Below, in pieces: positions 35,876 through 47,413 of a stretch of DNA of 64,000 nucleotides; the stretch's first letter is position 1, and every line of letters begins with the position of its first letter. The position numbers and the translations under genes were made by a program. Source of the DNA: Isoetes taiwanensis (lineage: Eukaryota > Streptophyta > Lycopodiopsida > Isoetales > Isoetaceae); contig JAJEKV010000015.1 of the NCBI GenBank assembly GCA_021234155.1, positions 7,841,138-7,905,137 of the forward strand, in the 5' to 3' direction. The notes beneath the pieces are model-generated. The model searched no databases, was not told the origin of the DNA, and saw only the letters and a program-made list of their open reading frames with translations.

Positions 35876-36169
35876 AACTTATATTTCTCTTCATTCATAT
35901 TTGTTATTGTATCTGCATAGTTCTACATGTATGGCTTTTCGGTGCATTGCTATTCCTTGTACATGTATAACTTTTTAGTGTACATCCTGTAGCGAGAGGT
36001 ACATAGGCATATATTTGCTTGTTTATTGATGCTTTTATTTTTGAGCTTGGACTCAAGTAGCTTGTATCGGTTGTACATGTCTCTAATGGAGTCTACATCC
36101 GCAAATAGATGTACATGCATTTATCTTTAGAGTGCATCTGTAGATGGATTCATAAGTATATGCATTTTT

Positions 36170-36370
36170 ACATATATGTGCTTTTTTGGGCATAGATCTA
36201 CATTCCCTACTTTGGATACGGGTACATCCGGTACATCCGGGTACATTGAGGTACCTCTATGTACATTGAGGAACATGTACATGTACATTTGGCTATAGTT
36301 AAATGTATGACATTACATTTGGTACATTTTATGTACATGAAATGTACATGCTTGGCGAATGTACCGGATA
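36170..36370. repeat. GTACAT-rich tract
   Basis: Repeated TGTACAT/GTACATG words, a self-complementary hexamer core. Similar tracts lie at 40100-40165 and 42170-42400, that is, on both sides of the FCP1-like gene and at the transposase gene. Confidence 0.7.
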
Positions 36371-36684
36371 TTTCTCATTAGTTCTGTTTTCATGTTCTTT
36401 TATGTCTATTGAAATTTAGATCATTTGTTTGTTTTGCGGATGAGGTCGTTCCTATCGTAGCGGCTTTAATGGCTGATGTTCTTGAGCCATCGCAGATCGA
36501 CTCTCTTTCTGATTTTCTTGAGCATAATAAGCGGACCGAATCGTAGACCCTCAACCTTCCAGCTCCGGATCACCAATGACATTTTGATGCGATAATAGAA
36601 CCATCACGCAGCGGTGCCTCCTCGAACATGGCAAAGTGAAGTTGAGGAAATTGAGAGGATGGCACTTGAGAAAGCTAAAGCGCT

Positions 36685-38360
36685 TTGCGGTGCAGAGCCT
36701 TCAATGACTGCTGCAATGAAACTCTTTCATCACCAAGTGCTAAATTAGTAATTGGAGAAGCTAAGAAAGATTCACTTTCGTCACCGGCATCATCTGCGGG
36801 TCCCAGGGACGGACCTGTTATGAAGAAGCTACAAAGGACACATGATCCAGATTTTATCGGAGATACCGAGGAAGAGGAAGTCGAGTTGGTAGTTGAGTCC
36901 ACTCCAAAGAGGAGGCAAAAGAATGCTGGTGATGGCACTCCAAAAGGAAAAAAAGGCAAAATCTCCAAAGAAGAAAAAAAATGTCCTCCTAAAAAAGAAA
37001 ATCTCCAGGCAAAAAGTGCCACCACCACCTAGAAAGAGGTATGTCCAAGATGAACTAATTTTGTTAAACATCTCAGATTTATGGTAATTAACCACATTTT
37101 TTTTTTGTACATAGGACACGATCCACAGTCGCGTGAAGGAAGCTGATCCCGATCCTTCCGACGAGTCGGAACAGGAAGAGGAAGAGGATCTACAAGCAAA
37201 TATTGATGTGATAACAAATAAGGTGCAAAAGAGTCCTCGAAGATCTTTGAAGCGGTGATGAATTTACAAGGTGAGTAATATACAATTGATTACAATAGAT
37301 ATATTCTTTTTGCTAATCTTTTTTTGTTTCCTTGTGCAGTTTAGTGAACCGACCGAAAAGGTTGGTTCCATTCACTCCTTATAGGGATTTGTCCTCCTAA
37401 GCCTACACCCTCTATCTTTCAAAGTGATGTTGACGGAGTTCTCACGGAAGGCTGGACTTGACCTCTAAGATGGTAGATGTCTATGGGAGATAGGCTAGCA
37501 TTTCAACATATTTATGTTATTTCATTCCCTAAGTCACTCATCTTATGTATTAATATGTAATCCGGATTTGTGTGCGGTACCTTTGTAGCGATCTTCCATC
37601 GATTGGAAACACAAGTTTTTCTGATTCAATAGGACACCTTCGAGAATTTTGTGAATTCCCTCAAGAACGGGGATGCACAGAACACTAACTTTTATAAAGG
37701 AAGGGCTGGATGGCATTTTGATTGCAAGATGCCAATACATATTTGTTCCACTCGCAAGGCCCAAATGTGGCATTGGCAATACTTGTGCTTCTTTGGTCCC
37801 TTTGAAAAGCTCTTTTTTCCATCTATAGCTAGCCCAAGTATACTGAGATCCTCTCTCTCTGTCCAAAGGCTATGTACCCGATGCTAAGGTGGTCCAGAAG
37901 TAAGTATGAGTTTCTGTTTTGTTATGATTTGATTATTCTCATATTGCAATTTCTTATGCTTGATTTATTCTCACATTGCAATTTTGCAGGTTTCATAAGC
38001 TTGTGATCAATAACATGATGCTCGGATCCAACAGCTTAAACCATGGTAGGAAGAACTTTGATGCTCCTGTGTTCTGTCCTAAAATGCCAGAAACTAGTAC
38101 CAGCAACCCTTGCATGTACATTGTGGCTTACATGCACAAATTCATAGATGCCGTGGTTGATGCACAGCCAAGCTCCATTTTTGTAAGTAGAACATGTTAT
38201 TTTCCTATTAGTTATTTGTTGGTATAGTCCTCTAATACTTGTGCACCATGCAGATGACACCCAGTTGGTTCACTGATGCCTATGCCAAGTCACGGAGGGA
38301 TCATCTAATGGAGGCATTAATTGTAGAAGGCGAGATGAATATACAAGCAGTTGTTCCTAC
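36685..38360 (+). CDS. Basic/acidic protein with possible Ulp1-like (C48) protease segment
   Basis: A Lys-rich, Ser-rich stretch (36685-37032) with an acidic patch (GDTEEEEVELVVEST) and NLS-like PKGKKGKISK is followed by an acidic exon near 37115-37255 (DESEQEEEEDLQ). Then come exons at about 37635-37885 (HFDCKMPIHICSTRKAQMWH) and 37990-38180 (acceptor TTTTGCAG, donor GTAAGT; PETSTSNPCMYIVAYMHKF). A His-Trp pair upstream and a Cys in a NPCMYIV context are reminiscent of Ulp1-type proteases (HW..L and DCG-hydrophobic), which occur in many plant transposons, but the match is weak. An exon at about 38253-38368 follows. It may be one transcript with the FCP1-like part downstream. Confidence 0.4.
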
Positions 38361-38577
38361 ACAGGGTAGATAGTCCCTTTGACTTGTTTGTAAATTACAG
38401 TTTTGTATGAGCCATGCTCCGAGCTTCTTTGTACTCAATAAGTAATGAAAAAATTAATTTATTTGTCTCACTTACACCTGTGCAAATAACAATCGTGTAA
38501 TTATCAATGTGTTTTCTCAATTGTGTGTCTGAAATGTAATTATAAATTGTGAATCTCAAGTGTTTTCTTGCTGACAG

Positions 38578-39330
38578 GTGAATCATCTAATTCAGGGAGA
38601 AAGCTCATTATCTTTGACTTAAATTCTGTGTTGGGCAAGAGTGTGCACAAGAATGAAAATATTAACTCAAGATACCAACAGATCCAGAAAGACGAGCTTC
38701 AATTTAATATAGGAAAGCGTGTTTTTTACTTTGCGGGCGGGGTTAGCATCATTGTTAGCATTTGTAAGAGAAGGGTTTGATGTTGCCATCCTGGTCTTCA
38801 CTCACTTCTAAAATCTTCAACCAATTGTGGAACATATTTGTGATGCTTTTTCCATAAAGCTGAAGTTTGTTTACTGGCCGAGGGCGTTGTTGGACTCACG
38901 CCACACAAACACCCTCTTGAACCTCAAAAGGGGTTGTTTGTGAAACCATTAAACGTGGTATGGAAAGAGTACCCAGTACTATGGACATACGGTTACGATC
39001 GACGACGAAAGATACAAATCCACTTTGAATCCTGTAGGAAGCTACATATGTCCTTTCTCTTGGACACCGATATTAGCTGGTGACAGATTGCTTGTCATGG
39101 AGCTCATTCCATGGCTTAATGGATTCAAAATGGCCGAAGATGGTATAGTTTATGTGAAAGAGCATCCAATGACTAATGCGTGAGATGGCATATCAGGCGC
39201 GGTGGAACAGATTTTGCTGGCAAACTATGGCAGCAACTTGATTCTTCTCTTTGCCTAAAATTTAGTCAATATCTGGAGCAAGGAATGGAGAAACCGCCAT
39301 CATGTTATTGGCCTCTCGACCGGCCCATTG
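38578..39330 (+). CDS. FCP1/NIF-like HAD phosphatase domain (disrupted)
   Basis: Acceptor CTGACAG at 38577. The exon begins with KLIIFDLNSVLGKSV, the first motif of the FCP1-homology HAD fold; the second catalytic Asp is replaced by Asn (DLN instead of DLD), as in a plant subgroup. Further on come GFDVAILVFTHF, FSIKLKFVYWPRALL, TIDDERYKSTLNPVGSYICP and VMELIPWLNGFK, following the family order DV-x-W-T-S, DDS-x-K, NP and a final helix. Known members dephosphorylate the RNA polymerase II C-terminal domain; whether this one can is doubtful because of the Asn. Frameshifts (near 38780, 38935, 39180) break it. It is a likely cargo gene of the giant element, and may share a transcript with the segment upstream. 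Confidence 0.6.
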
Positions 39331-39486
39331 TTGGTACGGACTTTGACTGATGTACAAATTCAAATGTTATGAATATATGTATCAAAGTTTTTGTTCATTG
39401 CACTTGAGTACTGTTCTTCTTGTCTTTCTTATTGGTACAATTATGAGTGTGTATACATAATTAAGTGATCTTCATTTGCTTTGTAG

Positions 39487-39789
39487 ATGAATGGTTTTGA
39501 AACACAAAAGACTATTAAGAAACTAAGAGATAGAGTTCTGCTGCACCCAGAGGTAATACAAACCAACACAAGCTGCAAGTACATAGGGTTGGGGACCGAT
39601 TATCGCCTCTATACTGCTGTTCCTGAACTTTGGGAAAAGGTTGAGCAAATTGAAAATTATGAGGAACGAGCAACCATGAAAGGTATATTGGCAGCAAATC
39701 ACTTGTTGCACAACCCTTGGGGGAAGGCACGTGTCCTGGAAGATGCAGGCCATGTAGGATGGAAAGGTTTGCGATGGTACGTGCTATAG
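39487..39789 (+). CDS. Small unidentified protein or last exon of the FCP1-like gene
   Basis: A clean 100-codon frame following TTTGTAG at 39481-39486, starting MNGFETQKTIKKLRD and ending GWKGLRWYVL. Sequence composition is protein-like, with a helical middle (ELWEKVEQIENYEERATMKG). I do not recognise it. The preceding bases offer an acceptor, so it may be the next exon of the gene at 38578-39330. Confidence 0.4.
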   Translation: MNGFETQKTIKKLRDRVLLHPEVIQTNTSCKYIGLGTDYRLYTAVPELWEKVEQIENYEERATMKGILAANHLLHNPWGKARVLEDAGHVGWKGLRWYVL

Positions 39790-40254
39790 AAACCGCATGG
39801 ACTCTTTGCTTTAGAGGATATCTCTTGACCCTCTGGTGGGCTGGAAGACATGATGCAATAGTCATAAGATATCGGGCTCCCTCTTGACATTTTGAAGCTT
39901 GGTCATGAATTATGAGCCATGCTCATTTTAGTGTGTTGTATTTATGTCCACAATATAAATATATCAACCATTTGTACATGAAAACCTGTCCATTTCTTAT
40001 CTTTGCCATGATTGAAACCATTTTTAATGTTTATGCAATTCAACTTTCTTGTGTTCAATTCTAATCAACTTACACTTAACAAATTTTTATAATATTTCTG
40101 GAATGTACAACAGATGTACATAAGATGTACATTTGTTGTACATCTTATGTACATTGATGTACATAATGCACTTCTGAAGTAGTCCAGTTCTTCAGTTCTT
40201 ATAACAAAGTATTACAATATTTCAGGAAAGTACTACAGGTCGACTTAGTCCATG

Positions 40255-42868
40255 TCATCTACAATTCTTTGGAAGTTGTGATAACAATGTCTCATGGACT
40301 TCATCGGCAAGTGAAATCTTTGTGCTTGCCCCCTTCAGCTTGTGTTTTACTTTCTTGAATGGGATTCGAACCCCAATCACAGATTCTGCAGGTACCAAAA
40401 CATTCTTAGTAGGAAGCAGTTTATACTTATTGTGGCAGCCTGGGATTAGTTCATAATATTGTCCTTCAATGACACTAGTGCCAGCAGAGTATTCATTTCC
40501 ATAGTCATCAATTGAATCTTCTTCCAATGCATGCTTTTCCCTGGTGCACATGAGAACATAGTATGAAATACCTTCCACATTGTCAGTCTTTGCAAAAAGA
40601 CACAAATACATCACGAACGACTACATTGTCATCTAAACCAGCCTCGTCCTCGCATACAAAACATCCACATCATTTTTCAGCTTCAACACGAGGCAATATG
40701 ATGCGTGGGCTCCAAACTTTTTTAGAGACCATTCTCCACAATGTTTAATGTTCTCACAATTCAACCAATTGAAGTTAATGCAAGCATCACAAAAGCACGA
40801 GAGTGGTCTGCATAGCAACTTTGTTGGATCTGGCTGGGTTTATAGTTGACCACGAGAATGTATCTGGCGAGTACCCAGGTAAAGTCTTGCAATTGAATGC
40901 TTGCTGCCTGTTCACATCTGTTTTTCCAACCTCCCAAAACACCCTTTCACAATCCGATTCCTTGGTCCTTAAAAACTGCACAAGTTGTTTACACTTTTAT
41001 CAGCGGCATGCCATTTTGTTTTCTACGCCGCTCTCAAGCCACAACTTTGCTATACCAGCCTCGCCATCATGTGTGCCTTTCCCATGGCCAGATCCAAAGA
41101 AATTCCATATCACTCGAATTTTATTTTCAACATGGTATCTCTGATTCCATACCATGCCCGTGCAGATTTGAATTGAGATGCACAACCATCCGACCACACA
41201 TAATGAAGGTTTATGTGTCCACCTCCATTATTCTTAAGCCACCCCAAATGTAATTTAAAACCATGTTGCACAAAATGAGTGTCATGCTTCTGTCATCTGA
41301 AACATAGAAATGCATTGTTTTTTTAAGCTTACCTTCTATTTTCATCATTGAAATATGGACCAAAATACTAATTTGATCAGGATTCCAATGCTCGGATTGC
41401 ACTTACGTCCCCTCGGTTTCAATGTGTAGTTCTCTCGCAAAGTCAACAAATGACAACACACTATTATCCGGGAGTTTCTCAACACATCTTTTAAACTTTT
41501 TACTCTGCCGGTGTCTTTGTAAAAAGTTATGATCTGTAAACTTAGCAAGCTGATTTTTCATGTTCTTTAACAAAACAGATGCTTTGTCATTCTGATCAAC
41601 TAATCTAAGCCTTCTGGATGTACCTTTTTTGGATGGCTCATTGACATATGCATATACTTGCCAGTCCACATTCTGAATTCCATCTTCCTCGTTTGGACAG
41701 ATGTCTAATTTCTTCACTCCACATTCATCACATTCGCCTTTGATGCATTTTAGTTTATGCCATTCATCCGTCACATATTTTCATAAACTGTTGACCTCCA
41801 CAAGATACTAACATTATCAAAAGTCTTCTTGTTTGCTTGACATACTCCATTGTTTTGCTGGGATGCACAGACACTGCAGCAGCAAGTGCAATTAACATGT
41901 AGGGATCTCCTCATATCATTGAAGGCCTTTCTGTACAGATCTGCTTGCTCATGTTTGACACAACAACATGTGTTTCTCTCCTTCAATTTCCTTATGCAAT
42001 CGGGTTTCGAGATACTTTCGAACCGTCAAGGCTAATTTTGGTATCGGGATTACGATATACAAACCGATGATAAAGCTCGGTGCAATAACAAAAGCATTAA
42101 AGACCATGTTAGCAAAATGATGTCGGCAAACCGGATGCCAAAAGAGTATTGAACTATACTATTGTACAATTAATGTATGTTCTATGTACATAAAATGTCC
42201 ATCCAACAGTTCATCGATGCATTCTTGTACATCTAATGTACATCTAATGTACATCGGTACATCTAATGTGCGATAGCGGTTTCGAACATCCAATGTACAT
42301 CCAATGTACATCCAGTGTACATCTAATTAATGTTCCAATATTAGTACATCACATTAATGTTACAATATTAGTACAACTAATGTACATATGTCCGATTTGT
42401 TTGGCTTCATTACGAAAGTACACTAAAATGTAAAATGATGTAATTTTGATATTCAAGTACATGTAAATGCAGCTGCATGGACATGTAAGTGTTAATGGAT
42501 GTACATCTAAAAAGTACCTAATAGCACATCACTGCAAGATTTCTGCTACTATGTAAACAATGTATAAATGTAAACAATGTAAAATGCAATACATTTCATG
42601 AAAACCATGTGTATTCATTAACAGGTCACTCGGAACAGAACTAGAATGTACAGAAGAAAGTCATAAAAGAATTTTGGAAGAAAACATAATCTCCAAAACT
42701 GAATTGATTCAATTACAAGAGCAAACCTGTGAGATATCAAGGTATTGTATTGCTTGTGTTCTCCTCTTTATGACATCTCTAACCTTTGGTGAAACTTTGG
42801 TATTGTCAAGCCAAAATTCACGAACCTGACATTTGATTGAATCATCGATTCTATTTGATCTTGGCATC
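40255..42868 (-). CDS. DDE-type transposase of the giant element, central and C-terminal part
   Basis: Minus-strand continuation of the gene begun at 53695. From 5': 42868-42727 (REFWLDNTKVSPKVRDVIKR, donor CAG|GTTTGC); about 42040-41771 with a Cys-rich zinc-binding-like region (KERNTCCCVKHEQADLYRKA); 41774-41407 with LSFVDFAREL (about 41440), the likely first catalytic Asp; 41400-41330 (QSEHWNPDQISILVH); then SDDRS, WSDGCASQFKSARAWYG (41168-41196) with the likely second Asp; FFGSGHGKGTHDGEAGIAK (41061-41100) with the likely third acidic residue; LSCFCDACI (about 40800); and a C-terminal domain (40614-40255; EGISYYVLMC, NKYKLLPTKNVL). From memory this motif order matches a poorly named transposase-like family of animals, algae and early plants. 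An in-frame TAA between EGT and VQSEHWN and several one-base shifts are present. Confidence 0.7.
42170..42400. repeat. GTACATC/TAATGTACAT tandem tract
   Basis: At least ten words of the form GTACATCTAATGTACAT or GTACATCCAATGTACAT lie in an intron-like position of the transposase gene. It is related to the tracts at 36170 and 40100. Confidence 0.75.
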
Positions 42869-44065
42869 CTTCACTACAACATAATAGGGTGTTTTTCGTC
42901 AGGTATAGCGTCAAACAAAGTGACGCTATGTGTGTTCGCAAAGACCTACTAAATGTCACAAGGTTGACGCTAAAAGTGCTATACTTTGATGTCGCATGGA
43001 CGTCAACTTTTGCGTTGAGTATAGCGTCACGGCTACATAACGCAAAAATGACATAATGACTACATTTGTGGCAATTGTATAGCATGTTTGTGTCGATCTT
43101 ATATTTAGGTTTATTCAATAATTGCGTCATATTTTCAGTCCTATTAGTCTTGACACAATGACTAAATTTGTGACAATTGCATGCCCTGTTTGTGTCGAGC
43201 TTATATCTAAGTTATTCAATAGTTGTGTCCTATTTTCTATCATATTAGTCTTAACATAATAACTATATTTGTGGCAAATGCGTAACACATTTGTGTCAGA
43301 CCTTATATCTAAGTTCGTCAATAATTGCGTCATATTCATAGCAAATTAGTCTTAACTACACCAATAAATTGTTACACCATATTGGCATTTTTATCTTGCA
43401 TTGATTGATATTTGTTACGTCATATTTGTAACTCTTTTATTACAGTTATAATCTTTTTATTATGCAACAATTTATAACGAGCCTTTGTGATCTTTAATTA
43501 TATAGTTATGACAAATTAGTTTCCTTTTTAGAATATTTAAATAACAAAATTGTGTCAATATTTCTTTTTGTAATATTTAAAATTGTGTCAATACGTAAGT
43601 CTTTTTGTGACATCTACATGTCAATTTTATGAGACCATTGTCAAATTTGTGTCCAAATCACAAGTCCTTTTTGTTCAGCGTTTAATTTTTATCATCTTTG
43701 TCTCTTAGTGAATAAATGTTCTCTTTTCTGGACAAATTTGTATTTTAGATGCTTTTTGCTTTCATTTTGAGTCTATGGTTGTATTATGCATAATGAACAA
43801 AGGAAGAAAGGATGAAATAGAAGTAATTGCACCAATAATAATAAGCAGCTTAATCATAATCTAATTAATTGACAAAAGTTTTGGACATCATCTTCTGTAA
43901 AATTTTCAAATTCAAGCTTGGAAAGGGTTTGTCAGCCACGTCTCAAATTCAAGCTTGGGCAGGGTTTGTCAGCCACGTTCCATGTGGGGCTTTCCATACT
44001 GTGAGATTATTCCTCTCTCCAATATCTAAAATAACAAAGATGTCAGAGAAAATACAAGTCTAATA

Positions 44066-45335
44066 TCATTCACATCCTTCAGCAATAACCTGTTTAGGAA
44101 TGTTGCCACCAAGCAGGACATCAAATAAGGTTTTCTGCAATAACTCAGTGAATGGGAAGATAAGCAGACTTTCTGTCATGAACGAAAATACAGGACCAAA
44201 TTTTTGGCTGCTTCCAGGTGCAACCTCTGCAATACTTCTCCAGCCAATATTAAATAACCGATTCCCCTTGCTTTCCATGGGAACACCAATTAAAAGCAAG
44301 GATATAATATGCAGACCCAGCAGACGCAGAACTTCTTGCTGCCTGTGAAAAAACCAAATGTAGACTCAATGCAACAGCTTATGCTGGCATGGCACAGGTG
44401 GTGACATGACAGCTGCACAACACCAGCTGGCAAACATGTGTCAAGATGCCTAGAATGTAAGGCTGATATGCTCGTGATAATGTCCAAGCTGCACTAGTGG
44501 TTACCAGTCCTCACCTGGCCATACATTAACAAACAGGGGGTGATTGCTAACTAGAGGAAGCAATTTTAATAAACGGCTATGTAACTCCATTGACACTGCC
44601 TGTGGTATCAAGTCCTTCAGTATTAAAATTTCAGCATTCTCTTCTTATTCCTTACTCTCTGGTCTATTACTGCTTTAGAGATTTTCTTGACATGTGAAGA
44701 TACTAAGTAATGATGACGTGGCCGACATGGTGGATCTGGATGAATCAACTGAGATAAATGGGAACAATAACTTGCCTCTTAAGCAGCCCAACAAATAGAT
44801 GAATGCCACCAATTTTGCAAAGGCAAGCAAGGAAGTTCGAAAGAAAGTCCTTCTGACATAACATCATTGCCTTGTTCAATAAAAGCAAAAAGTGAATTGA
44901 GATCCGCTACAGTCAACGATCCCTGACAATAATAAGATGAACCAGATTAGCTTATAACACTTCTACTGCACTTTATTCTTAAGAATACCTCAATAAACTT
45001 TCTGCTGAAACAAGCAACAAAATCCTCACTTGAGATATTTCTTCATTGGTAATCTTCAGTTTCATACTCCTCTTCTTTGGTGTTTCTAAATAATATTCTT
45101 GGGCGATATCCAAAAATCTAGATAATCCAAAAAAGCCATCGGAACAAAATGCTTTTGTTTGACAAAAATCCATCAAAGATAAGAGGACTTTCCGCTGAAC
45201 CATGTAATGTGTCCTAGACCAAAGCCTTGGGTTTAAGTATATCTGTGAAATGGCCTCTTTAACCAGAGCTTCAGATACCCCAGCATCTAGAAACAAACAT
45301 GGACCAATCACCATACTATCAATCACACATTTCAC
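44066..45335 (-). pseudogene. Captured fragment of a SPIRRIG-like BEACH-protein gene
   Basis: Minus-strand exon-like pieces in the correct order with introns kept. 45335-45000 reads LWSRTHYMVQRKVLLSLMDF, FFGLSRFLDIAQEYYLETPK and EEISQVRILLLVSAESLLR; 44930-44790 reads GSLTVADLNSLFAFIEQGND and KIGGIHLFVGLLKR in shifted frames; 44299-44066 reads PVFSFMTESLLIFPFTELLQ and KTLFDVLLGGNIPKQVI. These follow, in the same order, the region before the PH-BEACH part of plant SPIRRIG and related proteins, which act in membrane trafficking and mRNP regulation. Only this internal slice is present, without start, BEACH domain or WD40 repeats, so it is a non-functional capture inside the CACTA element. The assignment is from remembered family patterns. 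Confidence 0.6.
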
Positions 45336-47235
45336 TTAAATCCGCAACATTGCATACCTATAGATCTTAACACACTGCTACTTATGCGCTACAGCAATCA
45401 ACCGGCATGCAGCCTGGAAATAATTTCTGGGGGAAAAGGTAATAAGGATTTATGTAAAGTTTTGAAGGAAAGGCAAATGTACAATCTGAGCCCTAGAGGA
45501 CTCACGACCTGGACGTCTTCAGCATTTTGGAAAAAATCATTTAATAATAAACTTAGCATCAACATAAAACCTGGATTCAGCTGTTTGGGGGAGAGAATAA
45601 GGTCGGAATGGTGACAAGCCATCCACAAAGAAACCCAAAACCCCTGTTCTTACCAGAACATATTCTTCACATCCTTTATTCATCCCGGAGCTCCGTTGCA
45701 GTGAGCAAAACAATCGATAAGCCGGTGAAGCAGGGCCTCCAATCTGCGAGTTCTGACAAATAAGCACAGAAGGGGAAACGAGATAAGAGAAAAAGAGAAG
45801 AAAGGCACAATGCACGATTAAATCTTGGCAATTTCGGCCGTTAATTTAGGGCCAATAAAATCTCAAGGGTTGGATCACAATCTCAGCCGCTCATCTCATC
45901 CATGCGATACAATTATATCATACAAGAAATTTATCGCGGCGGCCAAGGCCGCCGCGACCATTTCTCTTTACGTGGGAATTTTCATATAAGAAAGTTAGGG
46001 CTTAAATTGATGTACTCAATTCATATACTCAGTTGTCAAGTTAAAGAAAAGTGTAAGGGACAAACTTGGAAAAAGGTACGGTCTCTCTTCCCAAGTTGGT
46101 TAATTCCCATGGAAAACAATAGTTGCAAAACTGAATAACGAATGAGCATCAAAATAGGCTGGTTCTTCAACCTCCTCAAATGTGAGGTATGGCACTAGAA
46201 GAGCGCCAGGTTAAATGCTGGGATCACATGTCTAGATATCATCCACATCCTTCCATACCTAAGTATTGCAAAGCAATTGTCATATGGCCATCAAACATTA
46301 AACTGCCAAAACCAGCACTTAAAACCTATATTTCTCTTTGCCCCAAAACCAGCACTTAAAACCTATATTTCTCTTTGCCCAACGTTCCTGTCTTCTAGCC
46401 ATGATTTTAGACACACACATATAAATATCCAGTAAATAATATAAACAAAATAGAGCAAGAATATGGAAGCAACTATATAGAACAAAATATAGCAAGAATA
46501 TGGAAGCAACTGGATGCATGCCTTTCTCAAAAAACCCATGATGAAGCAAGTTCCGTGCGCCCACATTTGGCATACATGTCTGCCATTCTACTCATCACAA
46601 AAATGTTCAATTTATAACTGCTTTCACAACTTGATATTCAGTAGGTATATCTGTTTCTAGTGACTCTAACTTCATAAATTTGGCCATTAATTTGTTTGCC
46701 ATTTTCTTTTGATGAAGAAACAAAACATGTTAAATACAACATCTGTAAATATGTCGGTAAATATTTGAAAAGCAAAATCACAATCAACACTTCCAGCAGA
46801 TCCAAATATCATTGCATTCAGTGACATAGAATCGTGCCTTTCAAAGACATTCTGCACATGGCCTTTCAAAGACATTTTGAACATGTTTAACGCTCCCATT
46901 TGAAATACATATCTATCAATATCCCTTGCAAAAAATATCTACCTTATCTACCTCGTGGTGATACTTGGATCTTTGCTGTGCTCTGCTCAATCGTGGACCA
47001 GCTTCCCAACTTAAACTCGGTAGCTGGTATTTTCTCAGGGCAAGACACACAGGGCCCAAGCTACGGAAATATAAAACAGCTTGATGTAACAAAATATATA
47101 GAGCAACCTTGCAGAATCCTGATACTGGCTCCTTTCCTGATCAACATCAAACAACAAAGCATTCAGACAAAAGATACAACAATTGAGAAAATAACCTTCT
47201 TTTCCAGAATTGAAAAAATAGGAGGGGCAACATAC
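45336..47235. other. CACTA interior without a recognised gene
   Basis: The stretch holds a GC palindrome near 45925-45955 (CGCGGCGGCC..GGCCGCCGCG) within a motif shared with 12000-12040, and two local tandem duplications of about 38 bases (46309-46383 and 46440-46515). Frames on both strands are short and unrecognised. Confidence 0.55.
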
Positions 47236-47413
47236 CTTAACAATTAGTCTCTTTGGTGCTAAAATCTCTGGAGCATCAATCCCATTAAGATATGCCTTGG
47301 CCTCAGGGATACCAGAACCTGCAGCAGCTGAGCCAACATAGACATATAAAGCAGCAGCAATGTAAACGAGTAGGACGTTGATGGCTGCGAAGGCAGTAAA
47401 AGCCATAAAATTC
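47236..47413 (-). pseudogene. Captured CLC-type chloride channel exon
   Basis: A clean exon (acceptor CAATGCAG, donor AAG|GTATGT) encodes FAAINVLLVYIAAALYVYVG, then SAAAGSGIPEAKAYLNGID and APEILAPKRLIVK. GSGIPE plus KAYLNGID is the anion-selectivity motif and following helix of CLC channels/exchangers. Sequence upstream on the same strand (47414-47560, NNGLHPNATASSLNETLDK; perhaps 47549-48266) may be earlier exons of the same gene. Only a short part of the ~780-residue protein is present, so this is a captured fragment within the CACTA element. Confidence 0.75.
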
